A DNA stretch of 49,309 nt from Gammaproteobacteria bacterium (GTDB lineage: Bacteria > Pseudomonadota > Gammaproteobacteria > HK1), in contig JAJDUQ010000323.1 in NCBI GenBank assembly GCA_022826505.1, forward strand, positions 1 through 49,309. The letters run 5' to 3'. Of the stretch, positions 30,343 to 41,108 are shown in pieces. Each line of letters opens with the position of its first letter. Position 1 is the first letter of the stretch. The notes under the pieces are model-generated. The model ran no database searches and was not told where the DNA came from. It was given only the letters and a program-made list of their open reading frames with translations. A program made the translations under genes and the position numbers.

Positions 30343-31203
30343 TCAGGGTGGCGGCTGATGAGTCAGCATTGCGAGCAGACCCCCGATCGTGTCGCGCTGC
30401 TCGCGCCGGTCGACAATCATGTCCACGGCGCCGTGCTTCAGCAGGAATTCGCTGCGCTGGAACCCCTCGGGGAGGGTCTCTCCGATTGTCTGCTCGATGA
30501 CACGCGGGCCCGTGAAGCAGATGAGCGCGTCGGGTTCGGCGATGTTCACGTCACCGAGCATTCCCAGGCTCGCCGAGACCCCGCCGGTGGTCGGATCGGT
30601 AAGCACCGACACGTAGGGAAGTCTTCTTTCTTCGAGCCGCGCGAGCGCCGCACTGGTCTTGGCCATCTGGAACAGCGCGAACAGTCCTTCCTGCATCCGC
30701 GCACCGCCGCTGCAGGAGAATGCCACCAGGGGAATGCCCTCCCTGATCGCCGTCTCTACCGCGCGAACGAAACGCTCGCCCACCACGGACCCCATCGATC
30801 CCGCCCGGAATCCGTACTCGAAGGCGACCGCGACGACCGCGATACCCCGTACCCGCCCCATCATTGCGACCAGGGCGTCCTTCTCTCCGGTGGTCTTCTG
30901 GTCCTTCGCGATCTGGTCCTGGTACTTCTTGCCGCCCTTGAACTTGAGCACGTCGACCGGCTCGACCTCCGCCGCGATTTCCACCCTTGGCTCCTCGTCG
31001 AGAAACAGGTGAAGGCGCCGGCGTGCGCTCTGGCGCATATGGTGCCCGCACTTCGGACATACGTCGGCATTGCGTTCGAGCTCTGCCCGGTAGAGCACCG
31101 CATTGCACTGCGAGCACTTGGTCCACAGCCCTTCGGGAACGGACCTCCGGCTCGCGCCATCCGTGCGAATCCGGGACGGCAGAAGTCTCCCGAACCAGCT
31201 CAT
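30343..31203 (-). CDS. accD: Acetyl-CoA carboxylase carboxyltransferase subunit beta
   Basis: Forms the malonyl-CoA-making carboxyltransferase with AccA. The 286-residue protein has the N-terminal zinc finger with Cys30, Cys33, Cys49 and Cys52, then [52 protein letters not shown] and [18 protein letters not shown]. Its ATG overlaps the trpA stop by four bases (ATGA), so it is translationally linked to the tryptophan genes. Confidence 0.96.
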   Translation of the reverse strand: MSWFGRLLPSRIRTDGASRRSVPEGLWTKCSQCNAVLYRAELERNADVCPKCGHHMRQSARRRLHLFLDEEPRVEIAAEVEPVDVLKFKGGKKYQDQIAKDQKTTGEKDALVAMMGRVRGIAVVAVAFEYGFRAGSMGSVVGERFVRAVETAIREGIPLVAFSCSGGARMQEGLFALFQMAKTSAALARLEERRLPYVSVLTDPTTGGVSASLGMLGDVNIAEPDALICFTGPRVIEQTIGETLPEGFQRSEFLLKHGAVDMIVDRREQRDTIGGLLAMLTHQPPP

Positions 31204-32012
31204 GATGTCGCCGCGTCCATCGCGCCGCGCAACTCCCCGATGAAGGCGGCGAGGATACGGGGGAGCGCATCGGGCGTTGCCGCATTCGCCTCGACTCTGG
31301 AAACCACCGCACTGCCGACCACGACTGCATCGCTGACCCGCGCGATGCGCGCGGCGGATGCACCGTCGTGAATCCCGAACCCCACACCCACCGGAAGGTC
31401 CGTCACCCGCCGGATTCGAGCCAGGCGCTCCGCCACCTCGTCGGTGTCAAGGGTCGCCGCCCCGGTGACACCCTTGAGAGAGACGTAGTAGACGAATCCG
31501 CTCGCCTCGCCGCAAATCCGTGCGATGCGCTCGTCGCTGCTCGTGGGAGCGACGAGGAAGACGGGATCGATCCCGTGCGCACGCACCTCGCGCACGAGCT
31601 CGCCCGCCTCCTCGGCAGGCAGGTCGACGGTGAGGAATCCGTCGACGCCCGCCGCCGCGGCTCGCCCTGCCGCCCTGGAATACCCGGCCGCCTCCAGGGG
31701 ATTGAGATAGCCCATCAGTACGACCGGAGTCTCGTCGTCGCGGGTGCGGAACTCCTCCACGATCTCGAGCACCCCGGCAAAGGTCATGCCTGCCGCAAGC
31801 GCCCTCTCGCTGGCCCGCTGAATCACCGGTCCGTCCGCCATGGGGTCCGAGAACGGAACTCCGAGTTCGATGAGGTCGGCACCCGCCTGCACCATCGCGT
31901 GCATCACGGGAACCGTCGCACCGGGGTGCGGATCACCGGCGGTGACGAACGGGATGAGCGCGGTGCGCTCCCGTGCCTTGAGCGAGGTGAATCGGGCGGC
32001 GATACGGCTCAC
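31200..32012 (-). CDS. trpA: Tryptophan synthase alpha subunit
   Basis: Cleaves indole-glycerol phosphate to indole, which passes to TrpB. The 270-residue protein has the catalytic Glu49 ([18 protein letters not shown]) and Asp60 at the same numbers as the enterobacterial enzyme, plus loop VTAGDPHPG and [14 protein letters not shown]. The GTG at 32012 overlaps the trpB stop (GTGA), which fixes the start. The frame is open further upstream only as a shadow of trpB. Confidence 0.96.
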   Translation of the reverse strand: MSRIAARFTSLKARERTALIPFVTAGDPHPGATVPVMHAMVQAGADLIELGVPFSDPMADGPVIQRASERALAAGMTFAGVLEIVEEFRTRDDETPVVLMGYLNPLEAAGYSRAAGRAAAAGVDGFLTVDLPAEEAGELVREVRAHGIDPVFLVAPTSSDERIARICGEASGFVYYVSLKGVTGAATLDTDEVAERLARIRRVTDLPVGVGFGIHDGASAARIARVSDAVVVGSAVVSRVEANAATPDALPRILAAFIGELRGAMDAATS

Positions 32013-33241
32013 AGGTGAATCCCCTCGATGGCGGCGACGGTCTGGATATCCTTGTCGCCGCGACCCGACAGACCAACCACGATGGCGTCTTCGGAACGCA
32101 TTCCGGCCGCAATCCTTGCAGCGTACGCGAGCGCATGACTCGATTCGAGGGCCGGAATGATCCCTTCGGTCCGCGTGCACTCGTGAAACGTCGCCAGCGC
32201 CTCGTCATCGTTCACTGCAACGTAGCTCGCGCGACCGGTGTCCTTCAGCCAGGAGTGCTCGGGACCGACGCCAGGGTAGTCGAGGCCCGCGGAGATCGAG
32301 TGCGCCGGCGTGATCTGTCCGTCGGAGTCCTGCATGAGGTAGGTGCGATTTCCGTGAAGCACTCCCGGACGTCCCGCCGTGAGCGGCGCCGCATGCTTCC
32401 CCGTGTCCACACCGGAACCACCCGCCTCGACACCGTAGAGCGCGACGTCCGCGTCGTCGAGAAACGCATGAAACAGACCCATGGCATTCGAACCGCCGCC
32501 GACGCACGCGACGCACGCATCGGGCAGACGGCCTTCCTGTTCCAGCATCTGAGCACGCGCTTCGCGCCCGATGACCGAGTTGAAATCTCGCACCATCATT
32601 GGATAAGGATGCGGACCAGCAACCGTGCCGATGATGTAGTACGTGTCGTCGACGTTGCTCACCCAGTCGCGCATCGCTTCGTTCAGGGCGTCCTTGAGGG
32701 TCTTCGAGCCCGACTCGACCGACACCACCTCGGCACCGAGAAGCTTCATGCGGAAGACGTTGGGTGCCTGCCGTTCGATGTCCTCGGCTCCCATGTACAC
32801 GACGCACTCCAGTCCGAGCCGGGCCGCGACCGTCGCGGTCGCCACGCCGTGCTGGCCGGCGCCGGTTTCGGCGATGATGCGGGTCTTGCCCATCCGCTTC
32901 GCAAGCAGCGCCTGGCCCACCGTGTTGTTCACCTTGTGAGCGCCGGTGTGGTTCAGATCCTCGCGCTTGAAGTACAAACGGGCACCTCCAATGATCTGCG
33001 ACCAGCGGTGCGCGAAGTAAAGCGGCGAAGGCCTGCCCACGTAGTGCCTGAGCTCCGCGTCCAGCTCTCCGAGGAACTCCGGATCCTTCGCATAGCGCTC
33101 GTACGCATCGCGCAGCTCCGACACCGGGCGAACCAGCGTCTCCGCGATGAACGTGCCCCCGTAGGGACCGAAATGTCCGTGCTCGTCCGGATAACGACCG
33201 ACAATTCGATCTTCAGGCTTGACGTTCGCCAGGTCCGACAC
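32009..33241 (-). CDS. trpB: Tryptophan synthase beta subunit
   Basis: Condenses indole with serine using PLP. The 410-residue protein has [16 protein letters not shown], the PLP lysine in [14 protein letters not shown] (about Lys103), [16 protein letters not shown], the phosphate loop VGGGSNAMG and EPL-like SGRGDKD near the end. The GTG at 33241 has GGAGG upstream and lies inside the end of trpF (29-base overlap). The order trpF-trpB-trpA-accD suggests one transcript. Confidence 0.96.
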   Translation of the reverse strand: MSDLANVKPEDRIVGRYPDEHGHFGPYGGTFIAETLVRPVSELRDAYERYAKDPEFLGELDAELRHYVGRPSPLYFAHRWSQIIGGARLYFKREDLNHTGAHKVNNTVGQALLAKRMGKTRIIAETGAGQHGVATATVAARLGLECVVYMGAEDIERQAPNVFRMKLLGAEVVSVESGSKTLKDALNEAMRDWVSNVDDTYYIIGTVAGPHPYPMMVRDFNSVIGREARAQMLEQEGRLPDACVACVGGGSNAMGLFHAFLDDADVALYGVEAGGSGVDTGKHAAPLTAGRPGVLHGNRTYLMQDSDGQITPAHSISAGLDYPGVGPEHSWLKDTGRASYVAVNDDEALATFHECTRTEGIIPALESSHALAYAARIAAGMRSEDAIVVGLSGRGDKDIQTVAAIEGIHL

Positions 33242-33854
33242 CGGCCACCTCCTTCATGAACAGTTCCATTCTCCGGGTATCCTTGACACCCGGGGCAGTC
33301 TCGACGCCTCCGCTGACGTCCACCGCGAACGGACGCACCAGTCGTACCGCACCCGCGACGTTCTCCGGCGTCAATCCTCCCGCAAGGACGATTGGATGCC
33401 GCACGTCGTGCGGGACGACGTTCCAATCGAATCGAATACCGGTCCCGCCCCACAGCGCGTCATGATGGGCGTCGAGCAGCAACGCACGCGCACTGGAATA
33501 GCGGGCGGACGCCCCGACGATGTCCTCGCGGGTGCGCACGCGTACCGCCTTCACGTACGGCTTCCCCGCATCGACGCACAGTTCCGGAGGTTCGTCTCCG
33601 TGAAACTGAAGCAAATCGACGGGCAGGCTTTCGACCACGGCCTCCACCTCATACGGCTCGGGATTCACGAATACTCCGACGACCGAGACCAGCGGCGGCA
33701 GCGCCACGCAAACCTCCCTTGCTCGTTCGCGGGTGACGTACCGCGGGCTGGGCTTGTAGAACATGAGGCCGATCGCGTCCGCCCCCACACCCGCCGCCGC
33801 CCTGGCATGCTCCGGGCGAGTGATCCCGCATATTTTCACCCGGGTTCGTCTCAT
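33213..33854 (-). CDS. trpF: Phosphoribosylanthranilate isomerase
   Basis: Isomerises N-phosphoribosylanthranilate in tryptophan synthesis. The 213-residue TIM-barrel protein begins [17 protein letters not shown], with the catalytic cysteine in KICGIT. It continues with [47 protein letters not shown] and [15 protein letters not shown]. The ATG at 33854 gives the family N-terminus; the open frame further upstream has no similarity. It is monofunctional, not fused to TrpC. The trpE, G, D and C genes are not in the window. Confidence 0.95.
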   Translation of the reverse strand: MRRTRVKICGITRPEHARAAAGVGADAIGLMFYKPSPRYVTRERAREVCVALPPLVSVVGVFVNPEPYEVEAVVESLPVDLLQFHGDEPPELCVDAGKPYVKAVRVRTREDIVGASARYSSARALLLDAHHDALWGGTGIRFDWNVVPHDVRHPIVLAGGLTPENVAGAVRLVRPFAVDVSGGVETAPGVKDTRRMELFMKEVAGVGPGERQA

Positions 33855-34000
33855 CGAACAGGATCCGAGATCATGAGCCGGCTCGTGCGCGTTTCCGCAA
33901 CGTTCCGGGGTTCGGTCGCCGTCGGCCGCCGTCTCCGGCACCATGCCGCCCGCCCAGGAGGACATCCACGGTTCAACGCACGTCCACCGGGAGGGTGACG

Positions 34001-34780
34001 CTACCAGAGTGCATCCGACAAGGGTACCGCCGGAATCCCGACGCCTTGCGGATATTCGATTCCTGCCAGATAGAGACCACCCGGCGGCGCCGTCACGCCC
34101 GCAACCGTGCGATCCCGTGCCGCAAGCACCGATGCGACCCATGCAGGGTCGCGCTCTCCCGACCCGACCGCGAGGAGCGTGCCGGCGATGTTTCGCACCA
34201 TGTGCTGCAAAAAGGCGTTCGCTTCCACGTCGATGACTATTTTTTCACCAATCCGCCGCACTTCGATGCGCTCGATTCGGCGTACCGGGTTTCTCGCCTG
34301 ACACCCTGCGGCGCGAAACGACGAGAAATCGTGCTCACCGACCAGATGCTGGGCGCCGAGGTGCATGAGTCGGGCATCGACGGGACGATATTCCCACGTC
34401 ACTCTGCCGGCGAGGAGAGCGGGGCGCGTGCTCCGGTTGACGATGATGTAGCGGTAACGCCGCCGCAGCGCCGCGAACCGGGCGTGAAAGTCCTCGTCGA
34501 CCGACCGAGCCCACAGCACTGCCACGTCGGCCGACAGATACGTATTGGTGCCCCGCACCCAGGCATGATTCGAGCGGACCGCGGAAGTATCGAAGTGCAC
34601 GACCTGAGCCGAGGCGTGAACGCCCGCGTCGGTGCGTCCTGCGCAGACCACCCGAACCGGCGTCGCCGCGATTCGGGTCAGCGCTTCCTCGACCTCTCCC
34701 TGTACGGTACGACGATCCGGCTGGCGCTCGAAGCCGCTGAACCGGCTGCCGTCGTATTCGAGACCGAGCGCGATACGCAT
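34001..34780 (-). CDS. truA: tRNA pseudouridine(38-40) synthase TruA
   Basis: Makes pseudouridine in the tRNA anticodon arm. The 259-residue protein begins MRIALGLEYDGSRFSGF and has the catalytic Asp51 in CAGRTDAGVHA, RRYRYIIVNR, HDFSSFRAAGCQ and FLQHMVRNIAGTLL. The ATG at 34780 matches the family start. A TTG at 34873 overlapping the fimV stop (TTGA) would add 31 residues and cannot be excluded. trpF starts 146 bases downstream. Confidence 0.94.
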   Translation of the reverse strand: MRIALGLEYDGSRFSGFERQPDRRTVQGEVEEALTRIAATPVRVVCAGRTDAGVHASAQVVHFDTSAVRSNHAWVRGTNTYLSADVAVLWARSVDEDFHARFAALRRRYRYIIVNRSTRPALLAGRVTWEYRPVDARLMHLGAQHLVGEHDFSSFRAAGCQARNPVRRIERIEVRRIGEKIVIDVEANAFLQHMVRNIAGTLLAVGSGERDPAWVASVLAARDRTVAGVTAPPGGLYLAGIEYPQGVGIPAVPLSDALW

Positions 34781-34869
34781 GCCTGCAATGCCGGTGCCGG
34801 GCCACCGCCGCCAACCCGATTCCCGAGCAATCGTCTCGTGGGAGACTCCCGGTGGTTGCGGGTCGCGAT

Positions 34870-37311
34870 TCAACCGAGCCTGGTGAGCATTTCCCGCGCC
34901 GCTTCCTGCTGCTCCGCGTTCCCTTCGGCGAGCGCCGCCTCGAGAAATCCTCGAGCACTCTCGGTATCGCCCATTTCCATGTACACCTGGGCGAGGTCGA
35001 TCTTCGTCTGCACCTCGTCCTCGCCAAATTCCTCGAGCGGGAAAGCCTCCGGTTCACCGTCTTCGGTGGACTCGTCGTGCAGCACCGTCGGCGCCGGATC
35101 CGCACCGCCGGATTCGTCATCCACTGTCGAATCGTCATCGACATCGCGGCCGACGGCCGCCTCGGACTCGACATCGCCGTCCTCTGCGGGCGCGCGGGCG
35201 ACGTCGACATTCCGAGCCCGCGATTCCCGCTCGTCCATCGCCGCCGGGACGCCGCCATCCGGTTTCTCATCCAGCGTTTCGGGGTCGAAGTCGGTCGAGT
35301 GTCCCGCGTCCGTCGCCGGCGTGTCCAAGTCCTCGGCCAAAGCCTCGTGACGGCTGAACAGGAGGTCGAGATTTCCGGGCGATTCGTCGGTCGTTCGGTC
35401 CGATTCCTCCATCTCGCGTTCCGCGGAGAGATCGGCCAGATCAGCGAGGTCTCCAATGTCGAATTCGTCACTCGCGTCGTCCCCATCCAGATTCAAGTCG
35501 GGATCCTCGGCGGTCAGTGCGTCGATTTCGAACGTGAGTTCGGACGAATCGTCTTCCGACCTGAATTCCTCTCCGAGGTCGCGCTCCACGGCACGGTCGT
35601 CCTGCCACAACTGCGCAATCCGCTCTTCCGCAACGTCCTCTGGTTCGGTATCCGCCCGGTCACGTCGCTCCGGCGCGGGCTTCGCGCCTGAATCCGGGGG
35701 ATGAGCCGGCCCGGCACGCAACTGCGGGGCGTTCGGGTCGCCTTGTTCTTCCGAGAGATCCGCGGCAACCGCCTCCAGTTCCAGAAGAAGATCGTCCTCG
35801 CCGGGGGGAGACGATTCGGCGGTTTCGAGCGCGTCATCGACACCGATGGCATCCTCACCGGCGGAGGTAGCCCGGCGACGGAGCAAGGCCACGACACCGA
35901 GCAGAATCAGCAGCAATCCCGCGCCACCGACCAGAAACACCGGATTGACCGGCAACGAACCGAGACCGAATGGCAACGACTTCGGCTCCGGCCCCTCCGC
36001 AGTCGGCTTCGGCTCCGTCTCAGCCGGTGCCGGCACCGAAATCGTCTCCGTATCCGCGGGCGTCAGTACCGGTTTCGTCTCCTCCGACGCAGGGGGCGCG
36101 GCCGGTTTCGATTCCAATTCCTCCGGTGCAAGAACCGGTCTCGCCCCTTCCTCGGGCTCCGCATCCGGCTTCGGCTCCACTTCCTCCGGTCCCGCGGCCG
36201 CCTCTGGTGCCTTGGGGGCGGCTTCGTGCAGCTCGGACCGCAACGCCGCAATTTCCTCGTTCTTGAGTTCGACGAGTCGATTCAGCTCTCTGATGTGGTC
36301 GTCGGCTTCGGCGAGACGCAGCTTGAGCTCGTCGTTCTCTCGACGACCCGCGTCCGCCTCCTCCACGGCGAGAGCGAGTTCCTTGCGCAACGTCGCAACC
36401 TGGGTGCGTTCTTCCTGGTTCGGTGTCGTCGATTCCGGCGACACGACTTCGAGCCTGCCGCTCGGCGCCGTCGCGGAGTCGCTCGACGAGGTCTCCTGCA
36501 TCGGCTCGGAGGGAGTCGGCGTCGCACGCGCCTCGTTTCGGTACCTGGTCCACTCCGAGTGTTGTCGTCGCACTTCGGCAATCGCGGCGCCGAGGTTGTC
36601 GGGACCGATCTCGCCCCGGCCGGGAATACGCAACATCGTCCCGGCATTGAGAGCATTGACATTGCCGATTTCGAACGCATTCGGATTCAAACGCAGTATC
36701 GCCAGCATCATTCGCTGAACGCTGACGGACTTGTCGGGCCGCATGCGGTCCGCGATCGACCAGAGCGTTTCCGACCTGCGAACCGGTCCGTACTCCACCC
36801 CGCCCGACGCGGGTGCGGCGTCGGACGTGCTGGTGTCCGGGACGGGCTGCGCCGGTGACTCGGCGCTGCCGGCCTGATTCGCTCCGGCACCGCGACCGGG
36901 TGCCGAAGCGAGCTGCACCCTGTAGCCCCGAACCGTGCGCCCTCGGGGCCAGTCCACGTCGATGAGGAAGGTCAGCGACGGCTCGATGATCGGTTCGTCC
37001 GTCCGCACGTGAATGTAGCCGCCTCCCTCGCCCTGTTCGACGATGACGAACCGGAGCAGCTTGAGATGCTGCAGTCGTGCCACGCCCGCGAGTTCGAACT
37101 GAGCCGGTGAACCGAGTACGACGTTCAGCCCCTTCAAATCACCGCTCTGGGCGTCCCGAACGGGAATGCGCGCATCCAGCGGCTCGTACAGCACGGACCG
37201 GGTCTCGATCGGGCCAAGCTCGAGTGCCGCGGCGAATCGAGGAACGAGTCCGAGGAAAAACACCACGCACACTGCCAGATGGCGCACGCGGGACCCTGCG
37301 CCGATCACCAT
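34870..37311 (-). CDS. fimV: FimV-like peptidoglycan-binding membrane protein
   Basis: FimV organises the cell pole, type IV pili and twitching in Pseudomonas. The 813-residue protein has a signal peptide (about 1-29) and the N-terminal domain with ELGPIETRSVLYEPLDARIP. A LysM-like domain lies at about 174-231 (ETLWSIADRMRP ... GTMLRIP) and a coiled coil at about 303-365. A Pro/Glu linker, a membrane helix at about 457-477, a long acidic cytoplasmic region and the C-terminal FimV motif (TKIDLAQVYMEMGDTESARG) follow. The ATG at 37311 gives a proper signal peptide. The position between asd and truA is the classic one. Confidence 0.92.
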   Translation of the reverse strand: MVIGAGSRVRHLAVCVVFFLGLVPRFAAALELGPIETRSVLYEPLDARIPVRDAQSGDLKGLNVVLGSPAQFELAGVARLQHLKLLRFVIVEQGEGGGYIHVRTDEPIIEPSLTFLIDVDWPRGRTVRGYRVQLASAPGRGAGANQAGSAESPAQPVPDTSTSDAAPASGGVEYGPVRRSETLWSIADRMRPDKSVSVQRMMLAILRLNPNAFEIGNVNALNAGTMLRIPGRGEIGPDNLGAAIAEVRRQHSEWTRYRNEARATPTPSEPMQETSSSDSATAPSGRLEVVSPESTTPNQEERTQVATLRKELALAVEEADAGRRENDELKLRLAEADDHIRELNRLVELKNEEIAALRSELHEAAPKAPEAAAGPEEVEPKPDAEPEEGARPVLAPEELESKPAAPPASEETKPVLTPADTETISVPAPAETEPKPTAEGPEPKSLPFGLGSLPVNPVFLVGGAGLLLILLGVVALLRRRATSAGEDAIGVDDALETAESSPPGEDDLLLELEAVAADLSEEQGDPNAPQLRAGPAHPPDSGAKPAPERRDRADTEPEDVAEERIAQLWQDDRAVERDLGEEFRSEDDSSELTFEIDALTAEDPDLNLDGDDASDEFDIGDLADLADLSAEREMEESDRTTDESPGNLDLLFSRHEALAEDLDTPATDAGHSTDFDPETLDEKPDGGVPAAMDERESRARNVDVARAPAEDGDVESEAAVGRDVDDDSTVDDESGGADPAPTVLHDESTEDGEPEAFPLEEFGEDEVQTKIDLAQVYMEMGDTESARGFLEAALAEGNAEQQEAAREMLTRLG

Positions 37312-37441
37312 CCACCCCGGTGCGTAGTGGACGATCGGCCGATGGCAGACTCCGTCTTCCCGCCGGTTCGGTGAAACGTTCGCTCGCTGGTCACGGCTTC
37401 GTGCGTCGTTTTCGCGTCCTGATTCGGCTGACTCGTCAGTC

Positions 37442-38467
37442 TCACAGAAAGTCCGTCGCAAGCACCTCGGCAATCTGGACACTGTTCAGGGCCGCACCCT
37501 TGCGCACGTTGTCGGAGACGATCCACATGTCGAGTCCTCGCGCACAGGATATGTCCTCCCGTATTCGGCCCACGAACACCGCGTCGGTCCCGGCCGACTC
37601 GGTGACTGCGGTCGGGTATCCGCCGTCGGTCCGCTCGTCCATCACCACCACTCCGGGAGCGTCGGACAGAATTTCCCGGGTCTCCTCCGCGCTCAGCTTC
37701 TCGCGGGTCTCGATGTGGACCGCCTCGGAGTGACCGTAGAACACCGGGATCCTCACCGTCGTCGGATTCACCCGGATGGAGTCGTCCTCCATGATCTTGC
37801 GCGTCTCCCATACCATCTTCATCTCTTCCTTCGTATAGCCGTTGTCCATGAAGACATCGATGTGGGGCAGCGCATTGAACGCAATTTGCTTGGGGTACAC
37901 GGCGGGGTCGGCCTCGCCTCCGTTGAGCAGGGACGCGGTCTGGTGCGCCAGTTCTTCGATGGCTTCCTTGCCCGTTCCGGACACGGATTGGTAGGTCGCG
38001 ACGTTGATGCGCTCGATGCCGGCCGCCGCGTGGATGGGTTGCAGCGCGACCACCATCTGGATGGTGGAGCAGTTCGGGTTCGCGACGATGTTGCGATCGC
38101 GGTAGGACGCGATAGCGTGCGGATTGACCTCGGGGACGACCAGCGGGACATCGCAGTCGTATCGGAACCGGGAACTGTTGTCGACGACCACGCAGCCGGC
38201 CTCCCCCGCCCTGGGTGCATGCCGGTCCGAGACCGACGCCCCGGCGGAGAACAGTCCGATTTGCGCGTTGGTGAAGTCGAACTCCTCGAGATCCCCGACG
38301 GTGTACTTCGTTCCCTTGAACTCGATGGACGAACCGGCAGAGCGGCGACTCGCGAGCGGATAGAGGTTGCCCACCGGAAATTCGCGCTCTTCGAGAATCG
38401 AGAGCATCGTCTCGCCGACCACACCGGTAGCTCCGACCACGGCGACATCGAACGTGTTTCTCTTCAT
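37442..38467 (-). CDS. asd: Aspartate-semialdehyde dehydrogenase
   Basis: Makes aspartate semialdehyde, the branch point to lysine, threonine and methionine. The 341-residue protein has the NADP loop VVGATGVVGETMLSILEE, the catalytic cysteine in ANPNCSTIQMV (about Cys133), FNALPHIDVF and the His in RIPVFYGHSEAVHIE. Length fits the shorter USG-1-related branch rather than the 367-residue E. coli type. The ATG is directly preceded by a purine-rich GGGAAGGA. leuB is upstream and fimV downstream, as in Pseudomonas. dapD, which uses its product pathway, lies 2.6 kb away. Confidence 0.95.
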   Translation of the reverse strand: MKRNTFDVAVVGATGVVGETMLSILEEREFPVGNLYPLASRRSAGSSIEFKGTKYTVGDLEEFDFTNAQIGLFSAGASVSDRHAPRAGEAGCVVVDNSSRFRYDCDVPLVVPEVNPHAIASYRDRNIVANPNCSTIQMVVALQPIHAAAGIERINVATYQSVSGTGKEAIEELAHQTASLLNGGEADPAVYPKQIAFNALPHIDVFMDNGYTKEEMKMVWETRKIMEDDSIRVNPTTVRIPVFYGHSEAVHIETREKLSAEETREILSDAPGVVVMDERTDGGYPTAVTESAGTDAVFVGRIREDISCARGLDMWIVSDNVRKGAALNSVQIAEVLATDFL

Positions 38468-38580
38468 TCCTTCCCGCTCCTGGTCAATTCTGTTCCGTGT
38501 CGCACATGGCCCGTTCGACGAAACGCGAGTTCGGGCATGCCGCTTGTTTCCGCGGTCCACCAGGCTGCCCCGCGCGCTCG

Positions 38581-39654
38581 CTAAAGGGCGGCGACGACAG
38601 CATCCCCCATCTCCCTGGTACCCACCAACGTCGTCCCCGGCGACTCGATGTCCGGCGTTCGCAGCCCGTCGTCGAGCACCTGTCCCACAGACCTTTCGAC
38701 CCGATTCGCGAGTTCCGGAGCATCGAGCGAGTAGCGCAGCATCATGGCGGTGGAGAGAATTGTCGCGAGTGGATTCGCCACGCCGCGCCCGGCAATGTCC
38801 GGTGCGGCGCCGTGAATCGGTTCGTAGAGCCCCTTTCCGAACGCGTCGAGCGACGCCGAGGGCAACATTCCGATCGATCCCGTCAGCATCGAGGCGAGGT
38901 CCGAGAGGATGTCGCCGAACATGTTGCTCGTCACGATGACGTCGAACTGCTTCGGAGCGCGAACGAGCTGCATCGCCGCGTTGTCCACGTACATGTGGCT
39001 CAGCTCGACATCGTCGTACCGTGCCGCAACCCTCGTCGCGATCTCGCGCCACAGCTCGCTGGTTTCGAGCACGTTGGCCTTGTCCACCGAGCAGACCCGG
39101 CCGCCCCGTCTTCTCGCGGCCTCGAACGCGACCCTGCACACACGCTCGATTTCGTCCTCGTCGTACGCGAGGGTATTGAATCCCTCGCGCCTCCCATCCC
39201 GTCGCTCACGAATTCCGCGCGGCTGACCGAAATAGATTCCGCCCGTCAGCTCGCGGACAATCAGCACGTCGAGTCCCTGCACGACCTCCGGTTTCAAGGT
39301 CGATGTGTCGGCGAGCTGCGGGTACGCGATTGCCGGACGGAAATTTGCGAAGACGCCGAGTTCGGACCGCAGCGAGAGCAACCCCCGCTCCGGACGCGAA
39401 TCACGCTCGAGTGCGTCCCACTTCGGGCCTCCGACCGCCCCGAGCAGGATGGCGTCGCACGCGCGGGCGCGCTCCAGAGTCTCCTCCGGCAACGGCACGC
39501 CATGGGCGTCGAAAGCCGCGCCCCCTATCGGCGATCGCTCGACCTCCAACGCCACTCCCGCCTCGCGATTCAACGCTTCCAGGACCTTCAACGCCTCGGC
39601 GACGATCTCGGGACCGATACCGTCGCCGGGCAGCACCAGGATTCTTGCGCTCAT
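38581..39654 (-). CDS. leuB: 3-isopropylmalate dehydrogenase
   Basis: Oxidative decarboxylation step of leucine synthesis. The 357-residue protein begins with [18 protein letters not shown] and has [54 protein letters not shown] [19 protein letters not shown] and [11 protein letters not shown]. An AAGG lies eight bases before the ATG. leuC and leuD are not in the window. It is the first gene of the long minus-strand block and diverges from queG. Confidence 0.96.
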   Translation of the reverse strand: MSARILVLPGDGIGPEIVAEALKVLEALNREAGVALEVERSPIGGAAFDAHGVPLPEETLERARACDAILLGAVGGPKWDALERDSRPERGLLSLRSELGVFANFRPAIAYPQLADTSTLKPEVVQGLDVLIVRELTGGIYFGQPRGIRERRDGRREGFNTLAYDEDEIERVCRVAFEAARRRGGRVCSVDKANVLETSELWREIATRVAARYDDVELSHMYVDNAAMQLVRAPKQFDVIVTSNMFGDILSDLASMLTGSIGMLPSASLDAFGKGLYEPIHGAAPDIAGRGVANPLATILSTAMMLRYSLDAPELANRVERSVGQVLDDGLRTPDIESPGTTLVGTREMGDAVVAAL

Positions 39655-39830
39655 GTCGCGACCTTGGCAAAAGAGGCAATGAAGGGAAGAGGACGAGAAA
39701 TTCGCGAGCCGGGAAAAGAACGATGTCCGATGGCCTGCATACGCTGGCGAACTTTCCTAGAATAGCCAAATTCGCGAATGCGCGCATACTCTTGACGCAA
39801 CATTCGACACAGACGCCGCACACGACCGCC

Positions 39831-40928
39831 TTGTCCGGCCACCACCGCCGCAGGAATGTCGACTACACCGCGCTGACCGCTTCGATTCGGCGGCGCGGTT
39901 TGGAGCTCGGCTTCCAGCAAGTGGCGATTACCGGCGTCAATCTGCGTTCCGACGAAGCGGCGCTCCTCGAATGGCTCGACGACGGCTACCACGGCGAGCT
40001 CGAATACATGTCCCGCCACGGAATACGGCGCGCCCGGCCGGCGGAGCTGGTGCCTGGAACCATCCGGGTCATCAGCGCGCGCATGAACTATCTTCGCGGC
40101 GGAGCCGATCCCGAATCCGTCCTGGGCAATCCGAATCTCGGCTACGTCTCCCGATATGCCGTCGGACGCGACTATCACAAGATGGTTCGGCAGCGCCTGC
40201 AGCGCCTGGCGGACCATATCGAATCCGAGGTCGGTGAATTCGGCTATCGGGCCTTTTCGGACAGCGCTCCGGTCATGGAGAAGCCGCTTGCACGCAATGC
40301 CGGTCTCGGATGGATCGGCAAGCACACCAACGTCATCAACCGCGCGGCCGGGTCCTGGTTCTTTCTCGGCGAGCTGTACACCGACCTGCCTCTCGACCCG
40401 GACCCGCCGGCCACCGACCACTGCGGAACCTGCCACGCCTGCATCGATGCCTGTCCGACCGGGGCGATCGTGGCGCCGTATCGGCTCGACGCACGCCTGT
40501 GCATTTCCTACCTCACCATCGAACTCCATGGTCCGATTCCGGTGGATCTCCGTCCGCTGGTCGGGAACCGCATTTTCGGATGCGACGACTGCCAGCTCGC
40601 CTGCCCCTGGAATCGATACGCCCGAACCAGTGCCGAATCCGACTTCGATCCACGCCACGGACTCGACGCCGCCTCCCTCGTGGAGTTGTTCGCATGGTCG
40701 CCCGACGACTACGAAGCCCGGACGAAAGGCATGGCGCTGCGTCGGCTGGGATACGTGCGATGGCTGCGCAACATCGCAGTGGCGCTGGGCAACGCACCGT
40801 CCTCGCCGGCCGTACGCACGGCGCTTGCAAACCGACGCGACCACCCGTCGAGGCTCGTCCGTGAACACGTCGAATGGGCATTGTCCCGACACGACACGAC
40901 CCTGAACGATTCGGCCTCGCCAGCGTGA
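39831..40928 (+). CDS. queG: Epoxyqueuosine reductase QueG
   Basis: Last step of queuosine synthesis, using a cobalamin and two [4Fe-4S] clusters. The 365-residue protein has GLELGFQQVAITGVNL, GELEYMSRHGIRRARP, FSDSAPVMEKPLARNAGLG, cluster motif CGTCHACIDACPTGAI and cluster motif GCDDCQLACPWNRY, then LRNIAVALGNAP. The start is unsettled. TTG at 39831 gives the family length without a ribosome site. ATG at 39723 adds 36 unrelated residues and lies upstream of a -10-like TAGAAT at 39758. It links to gluQ, since both act on queuosine tRNA. Confidence 0.92.
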   Translation: MSGHHRRRNVDYTALTASIRRRGLELGFQQVAITGVNLRSDEAALLEWLDDGYHGELEYMSRHGIRRARPAELVPGTIRVISARMNYLRGGADPESVLGNPNLGYVSRYAVGRDYHKMVRQRLQRLADHIESEVGEFGYRAFSDSAPVMEKPLARNAGLGWIGKHTNVINRAAGSWFFLGELYTDLPLDPDPPATDHCGTCHACIDACPTGAIVAPYRLDARLCISYLTIELHGPIPVDLRPLVGNRIFGCDDCQLACPWNRYARTSAESDFDPRHGLDAASLVELFAWSPDDYEARTKGMALRRLGYVRWLRNIAVALGNAPSSPAVRTALANRRDHPSRLVREHVEWALSRHDTTLNDSASPA

Positions 40929-41022
40929 AGCGACGCGCCGAGGCCAACGCAGCGGCGGTTGTTCGCATGCGTGCGTTCCGACGCCACCCTCCTCCCATTC
41001 CTCGGGACGGAACCGCATGTCG

Positions 41023-41051
41023 TTTCAGTACGGTATCGAACCACGGATAAT
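41023..41051 (+). promoter_or_regulatory. Possible dapD promoter
   Basis: TTTCAG at 41023-41028 and GATAAT at 41046-41051 are separated by 17 bases, in the 180-base spacer between queG and dapD. The -10 is good, the -35 weak. The leader would be about 50 bases. Confidence 0.35.
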
Positions 41052-41108
41052 CGCGTACTCGAGTACCCGGCACCGCCGTCCGGTGCACCCATTCGAGGAG
41101 GAACGGTT

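Noticed and set aside
32009..33854. trpBA inserted between trpF and accD, compared with Pseudomonas
   Set aside because: This order is known in other proteobacteria such as Xanthomonas, so it is not novel.
34870..36900. Long acidic, low-complexity part of the gene between truA and asd
   Set aside because: An acidic cytoplasmic region is normal for FimV proteins.
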